From Gnetum montanum (Eukaryota; Streptophyta; Gnetopsida; Gnetales; Gnetaceae), in contig MNCI01007749.1 in assembly GCA_015680685.1 (NCBI GenBank), positions 66,810 through 130,809 on the forward strand: DNA of 64,000 bases, written 5' to 3'. The position numbers and the translations under genes were made by a program. How positions within the stretch are numbered: position 1 is the stretch's first letter; every line of letters starts with the position of its first letter. Positions 49,081-60,606 of this stretch are shown one piece after another. The notes below the pieces were generated by a model. The model did not search any database. It saw only the letters and a program-made list of their open reading frames with translations, and was not told the DNA's origin.

Positions 49081-52000
49081 ATGAACCCTGTGAACACCAC
49101 CGTCGCAACTGCTCAAGTAACCGACGTCATGGGCACCATGGTTGTCCAACACCCTATCGCGCAACACCCGGGAGTACAACCCACAGTGGGGCCCTGCCAG
49201 TTCCTAAGGTTGCAAGGGAGAGACCCGACCTCTAACATTATAACCTACGATCAATATAATTTCATATGTATTAAGATACAAGCTGGCCTGGCTGTAGATC
49301 GAGCCAAAATGAAGGTAAAGAGGTAGTTCGAACTCTTTTACAGGGGGGGACACGAGTTCATCCCTTCACTGTAGGACGTAATCCTTGTTCCGAAGCAGTA
49401 TTCGGAGCTCATCACATGGCTCCTCTTGCAAAGGAGCCACTCGTTGGATCAGCCTGCGCTAGAGCCCCAACTGGAGTAAGAGGATGAATTCACTGCTCAA
49501 TCTGAACAAGAGGATTCTTACCACACCCTAAGCCCACAAGCACACATTAACCTTATTTTTCATCCCGATACAGGGGAAATCATGCCCCTCTAGCATCTCA
49601 GGTTCACCCAGGCCCAAGCACCACCACCAGAAACATCCGCACTAGTGCATATTCCTACCCTGAGCGACCCCCAACCTAACACCTTCCCTCTCGCAATCAT
49701 ACCCACTGCAGCTGCAGGCTCGTCCTCACAAGCACCGCCCCTTCACGACAGCATGGGAGTGACATTCCCACCTCAAGTGATAGGGATTCCACACATAATA
49801 CCAGCTTCCATGTCCACCCACTACATCCCTCACATCCAAATGCACGTAGCCCCCTCGACCGCCGTAACCCAACAAGAGGTCCCTACACATAACGTAGCTA
49901 GGCAATGGCCAGCAATGGGTGTGCTGTTACACCAACCCTCTCACCACAATGTGTCATCTCACACATTTCCACATGTTAACATTCCCCAAATATGACCACA
50001 ACCACAGCAGTAGCAACCCCCTGTATATAATGCAGCATCCTTAACACCACATGTTGTGCACCTTCCACAAACACAACCGTCGACCACGCAGCTTTCGGCC
50101 TTTCAACCCACCATCCAATCGTCTAACCTATACAGTATACCACAACCACAAGTTGTCTTGTCACCTAGTGCCCAAGATTGGGCAGATGCTAAGAAACTAA
50201 CGCAAGAATTAACTGACGAGGTAAAACACCTCAAAATAGCCACCGACGGGGAGTTGAAGGTAGTGGACTTCTACCACGATGACCCCATCAGCTCTTCTGT
50301 CCCACCCTTAACCTTGCCCAAAGGTGTCTCCTTACCAACACTAACCAAATAGAATGGGGAGATAGACCCCAACGCACACTTAATAACATTTAGGTTAGAA
50401 TGCGCGCTACTCCAAGCATGGCCCCATGCCATTCTCTGAGTGTTCCCCATGTCCCTCGTAGGGAGAGCACTCGATTGGTATTGGGCTCTGCCACGGAATT
50501 CCATCTTCTCCTTGGAAGACTTATTACACTAGTTTGTGACTAGGTTCAAGTACAACTTGAAACCCGAGGCCACACTGGATAGCCTCATACAGGTCAAGCA
50601 AGCACCGCTTGAACCTGTACAAAAATTTATTCAGAGGTGGAGCGCCGCCCTCAATGAGTTGCACAAGTTGATCTCCCAGACATGCTTGGTCACAATTCTG
50701 AAGGAAGCTATTAATGATTTCTTTAAATATAACCTGTACTACCTTAATGCGCGTAATCTTAACCAGGCTTTTGTACAAATCAAAAATATAGAGGAGGCAG
50801 CTCAAAATAGCCACGACCCTGCATACTTAGCCTTCAAAAATCAACACACTAAAAAAGATAAAGAGAAGGCTAAGACAACCATAGCAGCAATAGCAGGTGT
50901 GCAACAATCAAACATGACACACCAAAATAACTTGCCCGCAGCCCCTACTAACTACAATAAACCAATTCCTACAGCCACGCCGGAATCATCATCATCGCAA
51001 AACCCAACAACAAACCGTACACAAAATTTCGAGAGGAAAGAACCCTCTCAATATACGCCTCTGGCAATGAAGCCTTCCTAGCTCTTCGATCAACTCCTGA
51101 AGGCTGGGCTAATGAAACATAAATAGTTATCCCCTGCGGCCATCCAGAGACATGACCGGTTCTGTCAACTCGTTCAGAACCCAAGCTTAGCAACGCCGGA
51201 TGAGCCTCCCATACCCAAAGGCTTTAGAATGGCTCACTTTTGCAACTACCATCAACAAAATGGGCATGGTACAGATTACTGTTTCACTTTGAAGCAGGAT
51301 ATTCAGCGGATGATCGATGAAGGCCAAATCACTTTTGATGAGGCCAACCCGGTCACACCATAGAATCAAGCTATGGGGGTGTACAAAGACCCCCTAAACA
51401 CCAAAGAGGTGTCGTACGTCATCAATAATATCTACCTTGATGATGATTCCGATACATCCAACATTAACATTGTCTATCCCCAATATAAATAGGAAACACT
51501 TGATAGGTCGTTCGTAGTTCAGATTCCCTCCGTTGTGTCCACGCCCATGCCTCAACCTCCACGTGCCCCCCAGCAGCCATACGTCATCCGAATACCCTCG
51601 GTCGTACCCATGCCTAACACCATGACATGTGACAAACCATACGTGGTGTGTGTCCCTCCCATCATTCCCTCAAATGCATCAACCCCTTCTACTCAGCTTG
51701 CCACTTTCATAGTCCGAGTACCACTAGTGGTCGCAACGGTGGAGGTCCAACCTCCACTGAAACAAACCCCATATGTCATTAGGATCCCCGAAAAACTTAA
51801 TGATTTTCAAGCCTCCACCTCACAAACACAAGGCAAACCTAGCCCCTACGTCATTAGGGTACTTGGCCAGCCTTCCACTCACCACATCCAACTGTCCAAC
51901 CACAACCTTGCCCACCTCCATACGTGGTAAGAATCCTAGGGCAGCCTGAAGCTCCAAGACCAGCTCCACCTCCACGCCACACATGAGAACATTTAGCAGA

Positions 52001-53273
52001 TAGGCTTACACATGAACATGTGGAGAAGGAATGCCAACTGTTAGCTCTGGGGCCACCTAAGCCCACTCCACTTAACTCCATACCTATGTCGTCACCTAAC
52101 AACCAACCGAACGCAGGTAACGAAGGTGAATCATCTGAAAAACATGAACCGCTTAAAACGGCAGCTTCAAACAAAAATGACAAACCAAAAAAATATGAAA
52201 TAAAACTGTTAGGCCCAATGGACCCAGTTATCATTGATAAAAACGCCCCAAATAGTAGAGACTTAGCAACGTCCTTGATGCAAGTGACCCAAGCATTGAA
52301 GCAAAAGAACACTTTGCTGAGCTTGTATGACTTGGTGCTAACATCCCAAACACATCGAGAAGCTCTAGTACCCATGTTAACATTGATCCCGGTAAGTGAG
52401 GACTTGCCCCTGAACGAACCCGCCATTCATGCGGTAATGTACTCGTCTCACAGAACCACTCCTAAAGCCTTGAGCTTCCATGACGACAACATTAAGCTAG
52501 ACAAGAAAACAGGGGAAATAACAATAGCCCCCATGTTCATAATGATACGCATAAACCAATTCAAGATACATAGGGTCTACGTAGACGATGAAGCTGCCAC
52601 AAACGTAGTACCATACCCCATCATTGAACAACTAGGGCTCACTGAATTAATCAAACCAACTGCAACTACATGTTTAAAATCATTCAGCGGGTCACATGTA
52701 ATGGTCAAACGCATAGTGACCTTAGACTTCATAGCAGGGGACCAATTTTCCATGTCCATTGATTTCTTGGTGGTCGACGAAATGCCAAGATTCAACTTAA
52801 TATTAGGGAGACCCTGGTTGGCCCAACTAAAAGTGGTCTCCTCCCCTATACACCAAGATATCCACCTACCTTATGAAGGCGATGAAATCATCATACACGG
52901 GGGAGGTTGCTACGCCTATCATTTCATCACACGTGGACATGGACCAAGGATCAAAAGTCGAGCTCGAAGAGCCTAAACAAAACGATAAAAACATGTAAGC
53001 AGTGAACCTTTAAACATGGAACAAGACCCACCTAAAACAGAAACACCTACGTCTGACACTGTACATACAACCTCTCAAGTGGAAACTCGCACAAAAATCA
53101 CACCAACTACTGAAACATCTGAAAACGCTAACACGGAAGCTATTCCATCATATGTCCCTTGGGTTGAATCACCATTCAATGTGATCAGCGAAGGGGACAC
53201 TGAATACAGAATCATACCCGTTAACACATTGCCTAACATTAAAAGGAAAAAAATTAAAAAACTATTACAATAA
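49081..53273 (+). pseudogene. Tat-like gag-pro, third copy
   Basis: Starts MNPVNTTVATAQ right after the leader. A Pro/Gln/His-rich N-terminal spacer; gag core at 50280-50830 (ALDWYWALPRNSI, VQKFIQRWSAALNEL, TKKDKEK); an intact zinc finger FCNYHQQNGHGTDYC (C-x2-H-x4-H-x4-C) near 51240. A linker repeats PYVIRIP (51580, 51770, 51845). The protease in 52020-52976 has VDDEAATNVVPYP near 52583, where the active-site Gly is replaced by Glu, and NLILGRPWLAQL near 52800. A one-base shift near 51875-51900 separates gag and protease frames; modules 1 and 2 have a single frame, so this is damage. Roughly ten of the 13 stops I placed in gag are TAG. The last 86 codons may be a C-terminal tail. Confidence 0.88.
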
Positions 53274-53284
53274 TATCAAGACGC

Positions 53285-53585
53285 CCAGTCCAAAACGATA
53301 AACTATAACATGTCCGAAAAGACGTTAAACTACAACTCGTCCGAAATGACACTAAACTATGATAAATCAAAAAACCAAAAAAAATTATTATTATTAAACT
53401 ACACTCCCTGTCCGAAATGACGTTAAACTATCATGTCCGCAAAGACGTAAAACTAGCCACGATTAGCAATGATCGTTCAACAGAAAATCCACCCATGTCA
53501 TCTGAGATGTCCTTTGCCTACATTGGGGCCCGAAATGGCCTTAAACTAGTGCGAATTTGGCCCGAAATGGCCTTAAACTAGTTCC
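53285..53585 (+). repeat. CCGAAATGGCCTTAAACTAG motif array 5
   Basis: Seven or so copies (TCCGAAAAGACGTTAAACTA, TCCGAAATGACACTAAACTA, CCCGAAATGGCCTTAAACTA and variants) between the protease end and the antisense gene, as in the two older modules. Confidence 0.88.
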
Positions 53586-53861
53586 TACACTTATGCTTTG
53601 TTTTCCTTTCCGCTTATCATTTATAATTACTCCAATGCGTCATGCTTAAAGCAAAAAAAAGTAAACCAAAAACATTTTACATTGTCATGTCATGTGTGCA
53701 AATAAACTCAAAATCAACAAAATATTTTATACAATTACAAGAGTTAACTGTCTTCCACTGTCTCATTAAAATACCTCAAATTTTTCAATTCACAATTCCC
53801 GCATCAATTGGAATCAGAATAGTCCCATAAAACAGAAAACTAAGAATAAAAATTAAAAAGC

Positions 53862-56800
53862 CTAAGCATTTGGGATGGGAGGATCGTCCCCTTTAGATCC
53901 ACTAGCATTAGGGGCCCCTGCTCCACTGGGGCCAGCATCTTGGGCATCATCGCCACCTTCATCCTAAAAATACCAAAAGGAAACAACCAACATAAGAATA
54001 TGCAAATGTCAAAATTTTAAACATTATTCAATAAATTAACTTCATAAAGACAAAACCTTACCATAGGAGATCCCCCTAAGCTAAATTCTAGCCGACGAAG
54101 GATTTCCTCTTCTAAAACGATGGCCCAATCTGTCCCATCAAGGCCTAAGTCGACGTCTGCCAAAGTCTTTCCTTTGTTGATAGCCGACCAGGTAGGATGT
54201 TTCAGAGGGAACTCGCCAACCGACACTTCCACAGAAGTAGTTGTGATCACCCTTGTAGGCGAATCCATTTCCACAGTTGTATTTTGAGCAAAAGTATCGA
54301 AGGCAGAACGCAAACCCAAACCCTTCACAAACATCTCTAGTTGGCGCTTTTCAATAGACACCTTTTTTAACGACTTCTTGTACTAATGTTTGTGATTCTT
54401 CTCATCCTAACCCCACTTACGAAATCTAGAAGCAAAGGCTTTCCAATCTTGACATTTAAGGTTCAGGAGATCAATTTGAGCTTTGCGCTTTGCCATTCTC
54501 CGAGTCAGCAACGCATGACGATTCAGTAGATTCAAATATCTAGTGTATGTAACCTCGGACGTTCGCCAGGAGGAATCTTTGCTTAGTTTGGCAGCGGAGA
54601 ACTCATACCGAGCCTTCAGATTGTCATGTTCCACTGACAATTCAGAGACTTCCTTTTCTTTTGCCTGACTCTGTAGCCACAACTACTCAATGGAATGCCT
54701 ACAGGTCCATAACGACTTAGTGTTGTGCACAACGTCTTCTGCAACTCCATCATAAATAGGCCTTGGCACCTATTCCACTTATGGGGAAAGTGTGGTTAAA
54801 CTTTCCATGCTAATGCTTTTAGAGGGATCCCATCTCAATTTATCGCCTACCCATGCAAAAAATACTAATGTTAGGACAATATAAACAAGATGTGAAACTC
54901 CAAACCTGTAAATGATTTATACCTATATCAAGGTGGGCCTCCTGGATCCGTTTAACAACCTCCTCTGCGATTCCAAGTACAAAATCCATCTTTCTTGGCA
55001 TTTCAGACCAAGTAAATGGCTCACGGGTACAGGACAAACTAACCTTTGCGGTCCTCTTAGGAGGAAACATTTTTATAGGTACATCCAACCACACCGTCCT
55101 GGTCTGACTACCTTCATTTGAACAGGATAAAAACACGAAAATAAGATGCCATAGGAATGACAATTGACCAAGCAATTCAAAATGAAATAAAAAGGAAAAC
55201 GTACCATGATCCTTGTCACCCTCTAGGGGATCGCCCAGATCCAGCTTTCCCTTAAGGAAGCTGCTGAACATTTGGTCGATAGCATTCTGATCGTCCAGCG
55301 GCTCAGTTTCCGTAGTCTTCTCCTTTGATTCCTCAGTTCCTCCTCCTTGATCTTTACCCACATTTTTCTCTTCATTATTTTTCTCCGTATTTGTCTCCTC
55401 CTCCTCGGTGATAGTCTCTAAAGCCTGCTTCCTCACTTTTTTTTAAATCAAGCCAAAAATATCAATGAGACGTAAGCAATTGAAGTAAAAGTTATAAACA
55501 TAATGAAAACAATAAAGCAATAAGCGGGCGAGCTCTTCTTACTAGGAAGCTTGAAGTGTATGCACTTCACACATGGCTAGTTCACATCGAAGACTTCCTC
55601 AGTTGTGCGTTTAGGCCTTTTTAGGTTTGACTTGGCTTGGCCAACGGTCTCCTTGATAACCCGTTCTACCGTTCTAGTGGTGTAGGGTACGTCATCTGGC
55701 TCCAATCCCAAACTATCATGTGTGTGGATTGAAGCACCAGATGATCCCCCTGTAGTAATAGAAATGGATTCATCAATGCCTTCAGGTGCATCTTGGGATT
55801 TTGTTGTCTCAAACAAGTGATTGATCCACGGGAAGGATAGTTGACCCTGATCCCGCAAAACAAACTTGTTGTCTGCACAAACTACTAGGAACTTGGCAAA
55901 ATGATGAAGATAACCGGTGAAGAACGCGAAGGTGAAGTGGGATTGCGCCTTGACATTCGAACGCAACCGCACTATCTCCTTATGCATGCCCGACAACAAA
56001 AATCGTGCCCAGTTATATCACATGCCCATTTCCAAGATAGTTCGCATCACACGAACAGCCTCAACCCCAAGATACTTCACCTGGGAAAGGGTTTTAGGGA
56101 ATACCCATGCCCTGAACAGGGGATATAATTCGTTCACTTCCACAACTTTTGCTTTCCCCTGCATCGGGAATCCCTTGGCACCCTTGGCCACGCCTAGCCA
56201 ATCTTCCAACTCACGAACCGTCTGGAGCTCTTTATGAGCTCTGTCTAATACTACATTTAAGCCATCTACCGGTACACCAAATAAGTTTGAAATGAACTTG
56301 GGCGACAGATGAAAAACTACCTTGACACCCTTAATCCAGGTGCTGTAGTATGAGACAGACTCATTAAAAGAATCCACGATCCTAATCATCTCCCCTATGG
56401 ATACGTCAGGACTCGGGGTCACAAAGAGCTCCATGAGGCCAGCATTATCCAGGCAATGAATGATGGATGGTGGAGCTTGTCTACGCAACCACTTTTGAGC
56501 CTTAGCCACCTCCCTGAACTTCATCGACAAGGTAGTCTCAGTTTGTCTAGTTGTCACCGGATCCCCACTAGGAGGTACATCAACTATAAAAGCAATTTAA
56601 AATGGTCATATCAGCATAACTCCAAACAGTTGGACCAACTCACTAACATATCTAGGAAATGTTATCATTTACCGTTAGTGGTGGATTTAGGGGTGCTGCC
56701 AAAGTCACGAGGGAAGACTAGCCCTTTGTCCGACTAGTCTTCATGAAGCCACCCACGAGCCTTGCACATCGTAAATGCTCTGGAGAACTGATTATGAAAA

Positions 56801-58301
56801 TGGATGATCGCTCCCTTCATTTGACCCAGTATGGTTCCACGAAGGGTGGGACTTGTCATGAATGCCTCCAGGGCATGCGAGCAAGAGCTAGTCCTTCATC
56901 CTCAACGTACGTCCTGTCTGGGTTGGTCTTCGATCTATAAACAAACAAACGTCAAAACAAGAAACAAACACCAAACGACGAAAGGAAACAACAAAACTTA
57001 AATAGCCCTACCTATCCACTCGGTGCACTGTGCCAGGAGGATTCTGGAACAATGTGTGCACGTGGGAAGCTATGAACAAAGTATTGTTGAGGTAGTCTAA
57101 CCCTCGTGGCAATAGTGCCCACATGCGCGTTAATGGCCGTGTTGACCTGGGCCCGTAGGTAGAACCATCCTCGTTAACAAGCGGCCCCTCATCAATGTCT
57201 TCTATGAAGACCATGACATCCTCTGCAACTCCCGGCAGCATTGCCTTAAGCACGCTCCTTGCAATCACTTTGCTAAAGTTCAACCAGATGGCCACCTCGA
57301 AATTGTCTAACAGGAAGGCCAGAAATCCGCATGCGCCTTCCCTGAACCAAACCCCATTGTTATCCACGGTTAGATCCAGGGGAAGCTCCTCAGCCTTAAC
57401 GGGCCCAACCCATGTTAACACCCCGACAAGATCAACAACTAGGAGGAAGCGCTAACTATCCCTGCAAGCAATCAAAATGCCATGAAAAATTAGCCATGCT
57501 TCAAAACAGCCCGAAAAGCGAGAGTTTACATCAGGAATCAACACTTAAAATCTAAAAATTTGCTAACTATTTACACTCAGCGTATACGCCCCATAAACCA
57601 GCGTATACGTCAGTGAAACTGTTTACTCTTAGCGTAATACGCTGCTTAACTCAGCGTATACGCGGACAATGAACTATTTCATGCTCAGCATATACGCTGA
57701 AGAAACCCTCAGCGTATACGCCCAAGTTTGATTTCAGCATAAACAGTCTACGCTGGCACTGATTAAAAAAGTTTAGGCCAGAAACATGAAAAAAAAGTCT
57801 ACGCTATGAACACAACTGCACATGCACAGCGTATACGCTGAACAAACCCTCAGCGTATATGCTGTCACAATAAACAACATTTACACTGATAGAACAAACA
57901 AATCACGCTGACAAAACTTTGTGGATAGAGAACTCATGACGCCATGACTTACGCTGACATAATAGTGCAGAAAAAATGCTTACGCTGATAAAACTAATTA
58001 TGCCCTGATAGTCTACGCTAATCCGACTTCACGCTATGAAGTTACGCTCGGCGTATACGTCGAAAACCCTCTACGCTGAAAACCCTCTACGCTCAGCGTA
58101 TACGCCGAGACTGTCTACGCTAAAAAAGAGAAGCAAAAAAATAATAACAGAGGTAGGGATCAAAGCTTACCTGTAGGATGTCACAGGCCATGATGGGACC
58201 CTTGGCTGGGGTAGGCACTGCAGCATGGCTTCAGTCTCCTCCGCAAAGTTCAAGTCGGGACCCTTCCTCCCCTGACCTTCTACTTCTTTTCCTTTGCCCA
58301 T
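53862..58301 (-). pseudogene. Antisense eight-exon gene with FCP1-like domain, inside the retrotransposon
   Basis: Exons by GT-AG borders and similarity to copy 2: 58301-58171 (ATG start, MGKGKEVEGQGRKG), 57461-57012, 56934-56673, 56583-55543, 55435-55205, 55111-54923, 54846-54062, 53963-53862 (stop TAG). Allowing one missing base in exon 3, all seven junctions keep phase, giving about 1,063 codons. Exon 2 resembles the FCP1/NLI-interacting-factor fold: FLLVVDLVGVL, WFREGACGFLAFLLDNFEV, NNTLFIASHVHTLFQNPPGT. The DxDx, S/T and DD catalytic residues are replaced, so it should not be a phosphatase. Exon 4: LFGVPVDGL, DWLGVAKGAKGFPM, YNWARFLLSGMHKE. Exon 5 is acidic, exon 7 coiled-coil-like, exon 8 acidic. 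About nine in-frame stops, seven TAG. The 5' region and intron 1 carry the AGCGTATACGCT array. Function unknown. Confidence 0.85.
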
Positions 58302-58562
58302 CTCCGCCTCCTTTACGCTGATTTCACAAGTTTACACTGAAGAAAAGAACTGTCTACGCTGGCGCCTGAAATTCTACACTCCGCGTCTACACTGGGGTTT
58401 AGTGTTGGGCGTCTACGCTAAGGGTTACTCTTCGGCGTCTACGCTCACGAGCAAGTTTACGCTTACGCCAGGGTGCGACATTTTATGCTTAGACTTCAAT
58501 AGTTTACGCTTATGCTTTAACAATTTACGCTTACGCTTTAACAGTTTACGCTCTGCCACTTA
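57571..58562. repeat. AGCGTATACGC array at the antisense gene's 5' end and intron 1
   Basis: Intron 1 of the antisense gene (58170-57462) holds many AGCGTATACGC, GTCTACGCT and TTACGCTGA words between 57571 and 58135. More (GTCTACGCT, TTTACGCTTACGC) lie upstream of its ATG at 58310-58562. The same motif fills the sense LTR at 47480-47845. Confidence 0.88.
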
Positions 58563-58574
58563 AGCTCACGATTC

Positions 58575-60184
58575 AAAGTAAGAAACAAAAAGATGATGAA
58601 GGTCAAAATGAACCAATTGGATTTTTTGTGTATTAGTTGAAAGGTTTAGAATTAAATTATTCAGACTTAGAGAAATAATCTTTCGTAGTTATTAAAGCAC
58701 TTCAGCATTTTAAATATTATTTATAAAGTTCATTAGTTCACATTATGCTAATTGAACCTATAGTCAAGCGATTCCTAGCCCAAAATGAGATTGGATTAAA
58801 AAAAGGAAAATGGCTTATAAAGTTGTAAAGTTTTAGATTTTCATTGGAAATATGAAAAACAATTAAGAGAATGGGTTTAGCCAAGTTAATGGCTAGAGAA
58901 GGTGAAGTATGTACACTTGACACCCATGAAGAGAATTAGTATGATGAAATTCTCAAATTTCCTAATACTAGGAAAATCCTAAATAATTTAACTGCAAGTT
59001 AAAAGAGAGCTTTCTTGAAAAGAGCACGATGATTCGTTATTAAAGATGGTATATTATATAGAAAAGATTTTCGAGGAGTTTTATTGGAATGTGTTCACAA
59101 TGATCAAATTAGTTTCATTTTAGAACAATTTCATGATCATTTGAATTTATTTTATGAATCCCCTAAGTCGACCATGCAACATATACTTCGATATGGATAT
59201 TACAGGCCTTCCATGTATCAAGACATTAGTTCAAAGATTCAAAAATGCTATAAATGTCAAATTCATGGGTCCAATATTAAAAAGGCTAGAGCCCCTTTAA
59301 AGCCAGTAGTTGTAGATAGACCATTTCAGCAATGGGGTTTGGATTTTATTAGTACAATTAATCCTTCAAGAGCAGGACATAAGTTTATTCTCATGGCTAC
59401 TGATTATTTCATTAAATGGTCTGAAGCAAAGGCTCTAAGAGGAAGTTTAGCATCAGATGTGATTACATTTCTAGAAGACCACATTCTAAGTAGATTTGGT
59501 CTACCCAAAGTGTTAGTGTTAGACAATGGACCTGCCTTCAAATCTGAAGAGTTTATCATATGGGCATCAAAAAAATTTATTTTCTTATTTTCCTCATCAA
59601 ACTACTATCCCCAAGGAAATGGCCTAGCAGAGTCCACCAATAAAAAGCTTATTGCTTATATCAAGAAATTGATGGATGGAAATTTAGCAAATTGGATCAA
59701 TTATCTACAATCTGCATTATGGTTAGATCAAATTAGATTTAAGAAAGCTATTAGGACATCATCGTATAACTTAGTTTATGGTTTGCCAGCTAGAATTACA
59801 AATAAGATTGTAAGCTCAGCTTCTGAATTGGTATAAAGATATAGCGAAAAAACTGATAAAGATAGAAGTTTCATGACTTTTCTTATTAAAAGAGAAGCTA
59901 AAGTAGATAAAGCAAGGGATAATTTGTTACAAAATACCTCTCAAGTTAAAAGATGGTTTCATAGGAAAGCTCTGAAAAGAAATTTCAAGATAGGGGACCT
60001 TGTCCTATTATGGAATATGAAGAAACCGAATAAGTTTACCCTGACATGGATTCGTCCCTTTTAAATTACAAAGAAATTGTCAGAGGATACTTACAAATTA
60101 TCAACTTTGGATGGCATAGAATTGCAATTTCCATATAATGTTTTGCATATAAAACATTATTTGGGACAATTGCATACAACTTGA
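58575..60184 (+). pseudogene. Ty3/gypsy RNase H tail and integrase
   Basis: The first 450 bases hold a broken RNase H part (EPIGFFVY, ELNYSDLEK, VVIKALQHFKYYL). The integrase is mostly open from 59084 to 59836: finger region HDHLNLFYESPKSTMQHI, YYRPSMYQDI and CYKCQIHG; DDE core with GLDFISTI and ATDYFIKWSEA, LVLDNGPAFKS, and NGLAESTNKKL, so all three acidic residues are present. After one stop comes RWFHRKALKRNFKIGDLVLL, the usual C-terminal segment, ending LPYNVLHIKHYLGQ-like at 60184. It is the least damaged integrase in the window. Confidence 0.88.
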
Positions 60185-60515
60185 AGATGTCCTTACATAG
60201 AGTAATATATGTATATACTATTAGGTATAATATTACTAGGAATATAGAATTAATTATTATGTTTAATTATGCTATTGGTATATAATTAGATAGGTAGATA
60301 GTATATTATAATGGTAAATATGTTTAGAAAATAGTTTTCCTTCAAGTGAGGCAAGTGGAAGCCTACAAATGAAACAAGTGGAATTCTACAAGTGTGACAA
60401 GTGGAGAAGGTGACTCATCCACCACTTAGTGAAGATTGTGACAAATGGTTAGAATGTCTAAAAAGAAGGAAACTTGGTTGAAGACTCTTGGGGGCAATTT
60501 CAAATTTCTAGCACC

Positions 60516-60523
60516 TATAAAAA
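60516..60523 (+). promoter_or_regulatory. TATA box upstream of the extra ORF
   Basis: TATAAAAA in the context GCACCTATAAAAAGAGG, 84 bases before the ATG at 60607. It lies inside the element, away from any LTR, so the extra ORF may have its own promoter. Functional status is inferred. Confidence 0.5.
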
Positions 60524-60606
60524 GAGGATTGGGTTGCCTAGGATTTCATCATTGTTCAATTCAAGTTGAGTAGTGAAAGTTAGAGAGAGATAATTTAGAA
60601 GAGGAG

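Larger units (their letters stand above)
47455..58574 (+). mobile_element. Tat-like element, third copy, truncated before pol
   Basis: LTR-like region 47455-48500, primer site, leader with minisatellite, gag-pro 49081-53273, motif array, antisense gene 53862-58301 (minus). Sequence similarity ends at about 58574, where the RNase H/integrase of a different family begins, so RT, pol and the right LTR are missing. CpG-rich palindromes and longer open frames suggest it is younger than the 19-45 kb copy. Confidence 0.8.

Noticed and set aside
51860-52020. Possible programmed frameshift between gag and protease in the third copy
   Set aside because: Modules 1 and 2 read gag and protease in one frame, and the shift in copy 3 falls in a Pro-rich linker with no slippery site. 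A random one-base indel is simpler.
51854-52426. 190-codon open frame on the minus strand
   Set aside because: Opposite the gag-pro of the third copy, where the sense frame has clear linker and protease motifs.
59084-59836. Intact integrase as evidence of an active element
   Set aside because: The same frame has a stop before the C-terminal domain, the RNase H part is broken and the 5' half of the element is gone.
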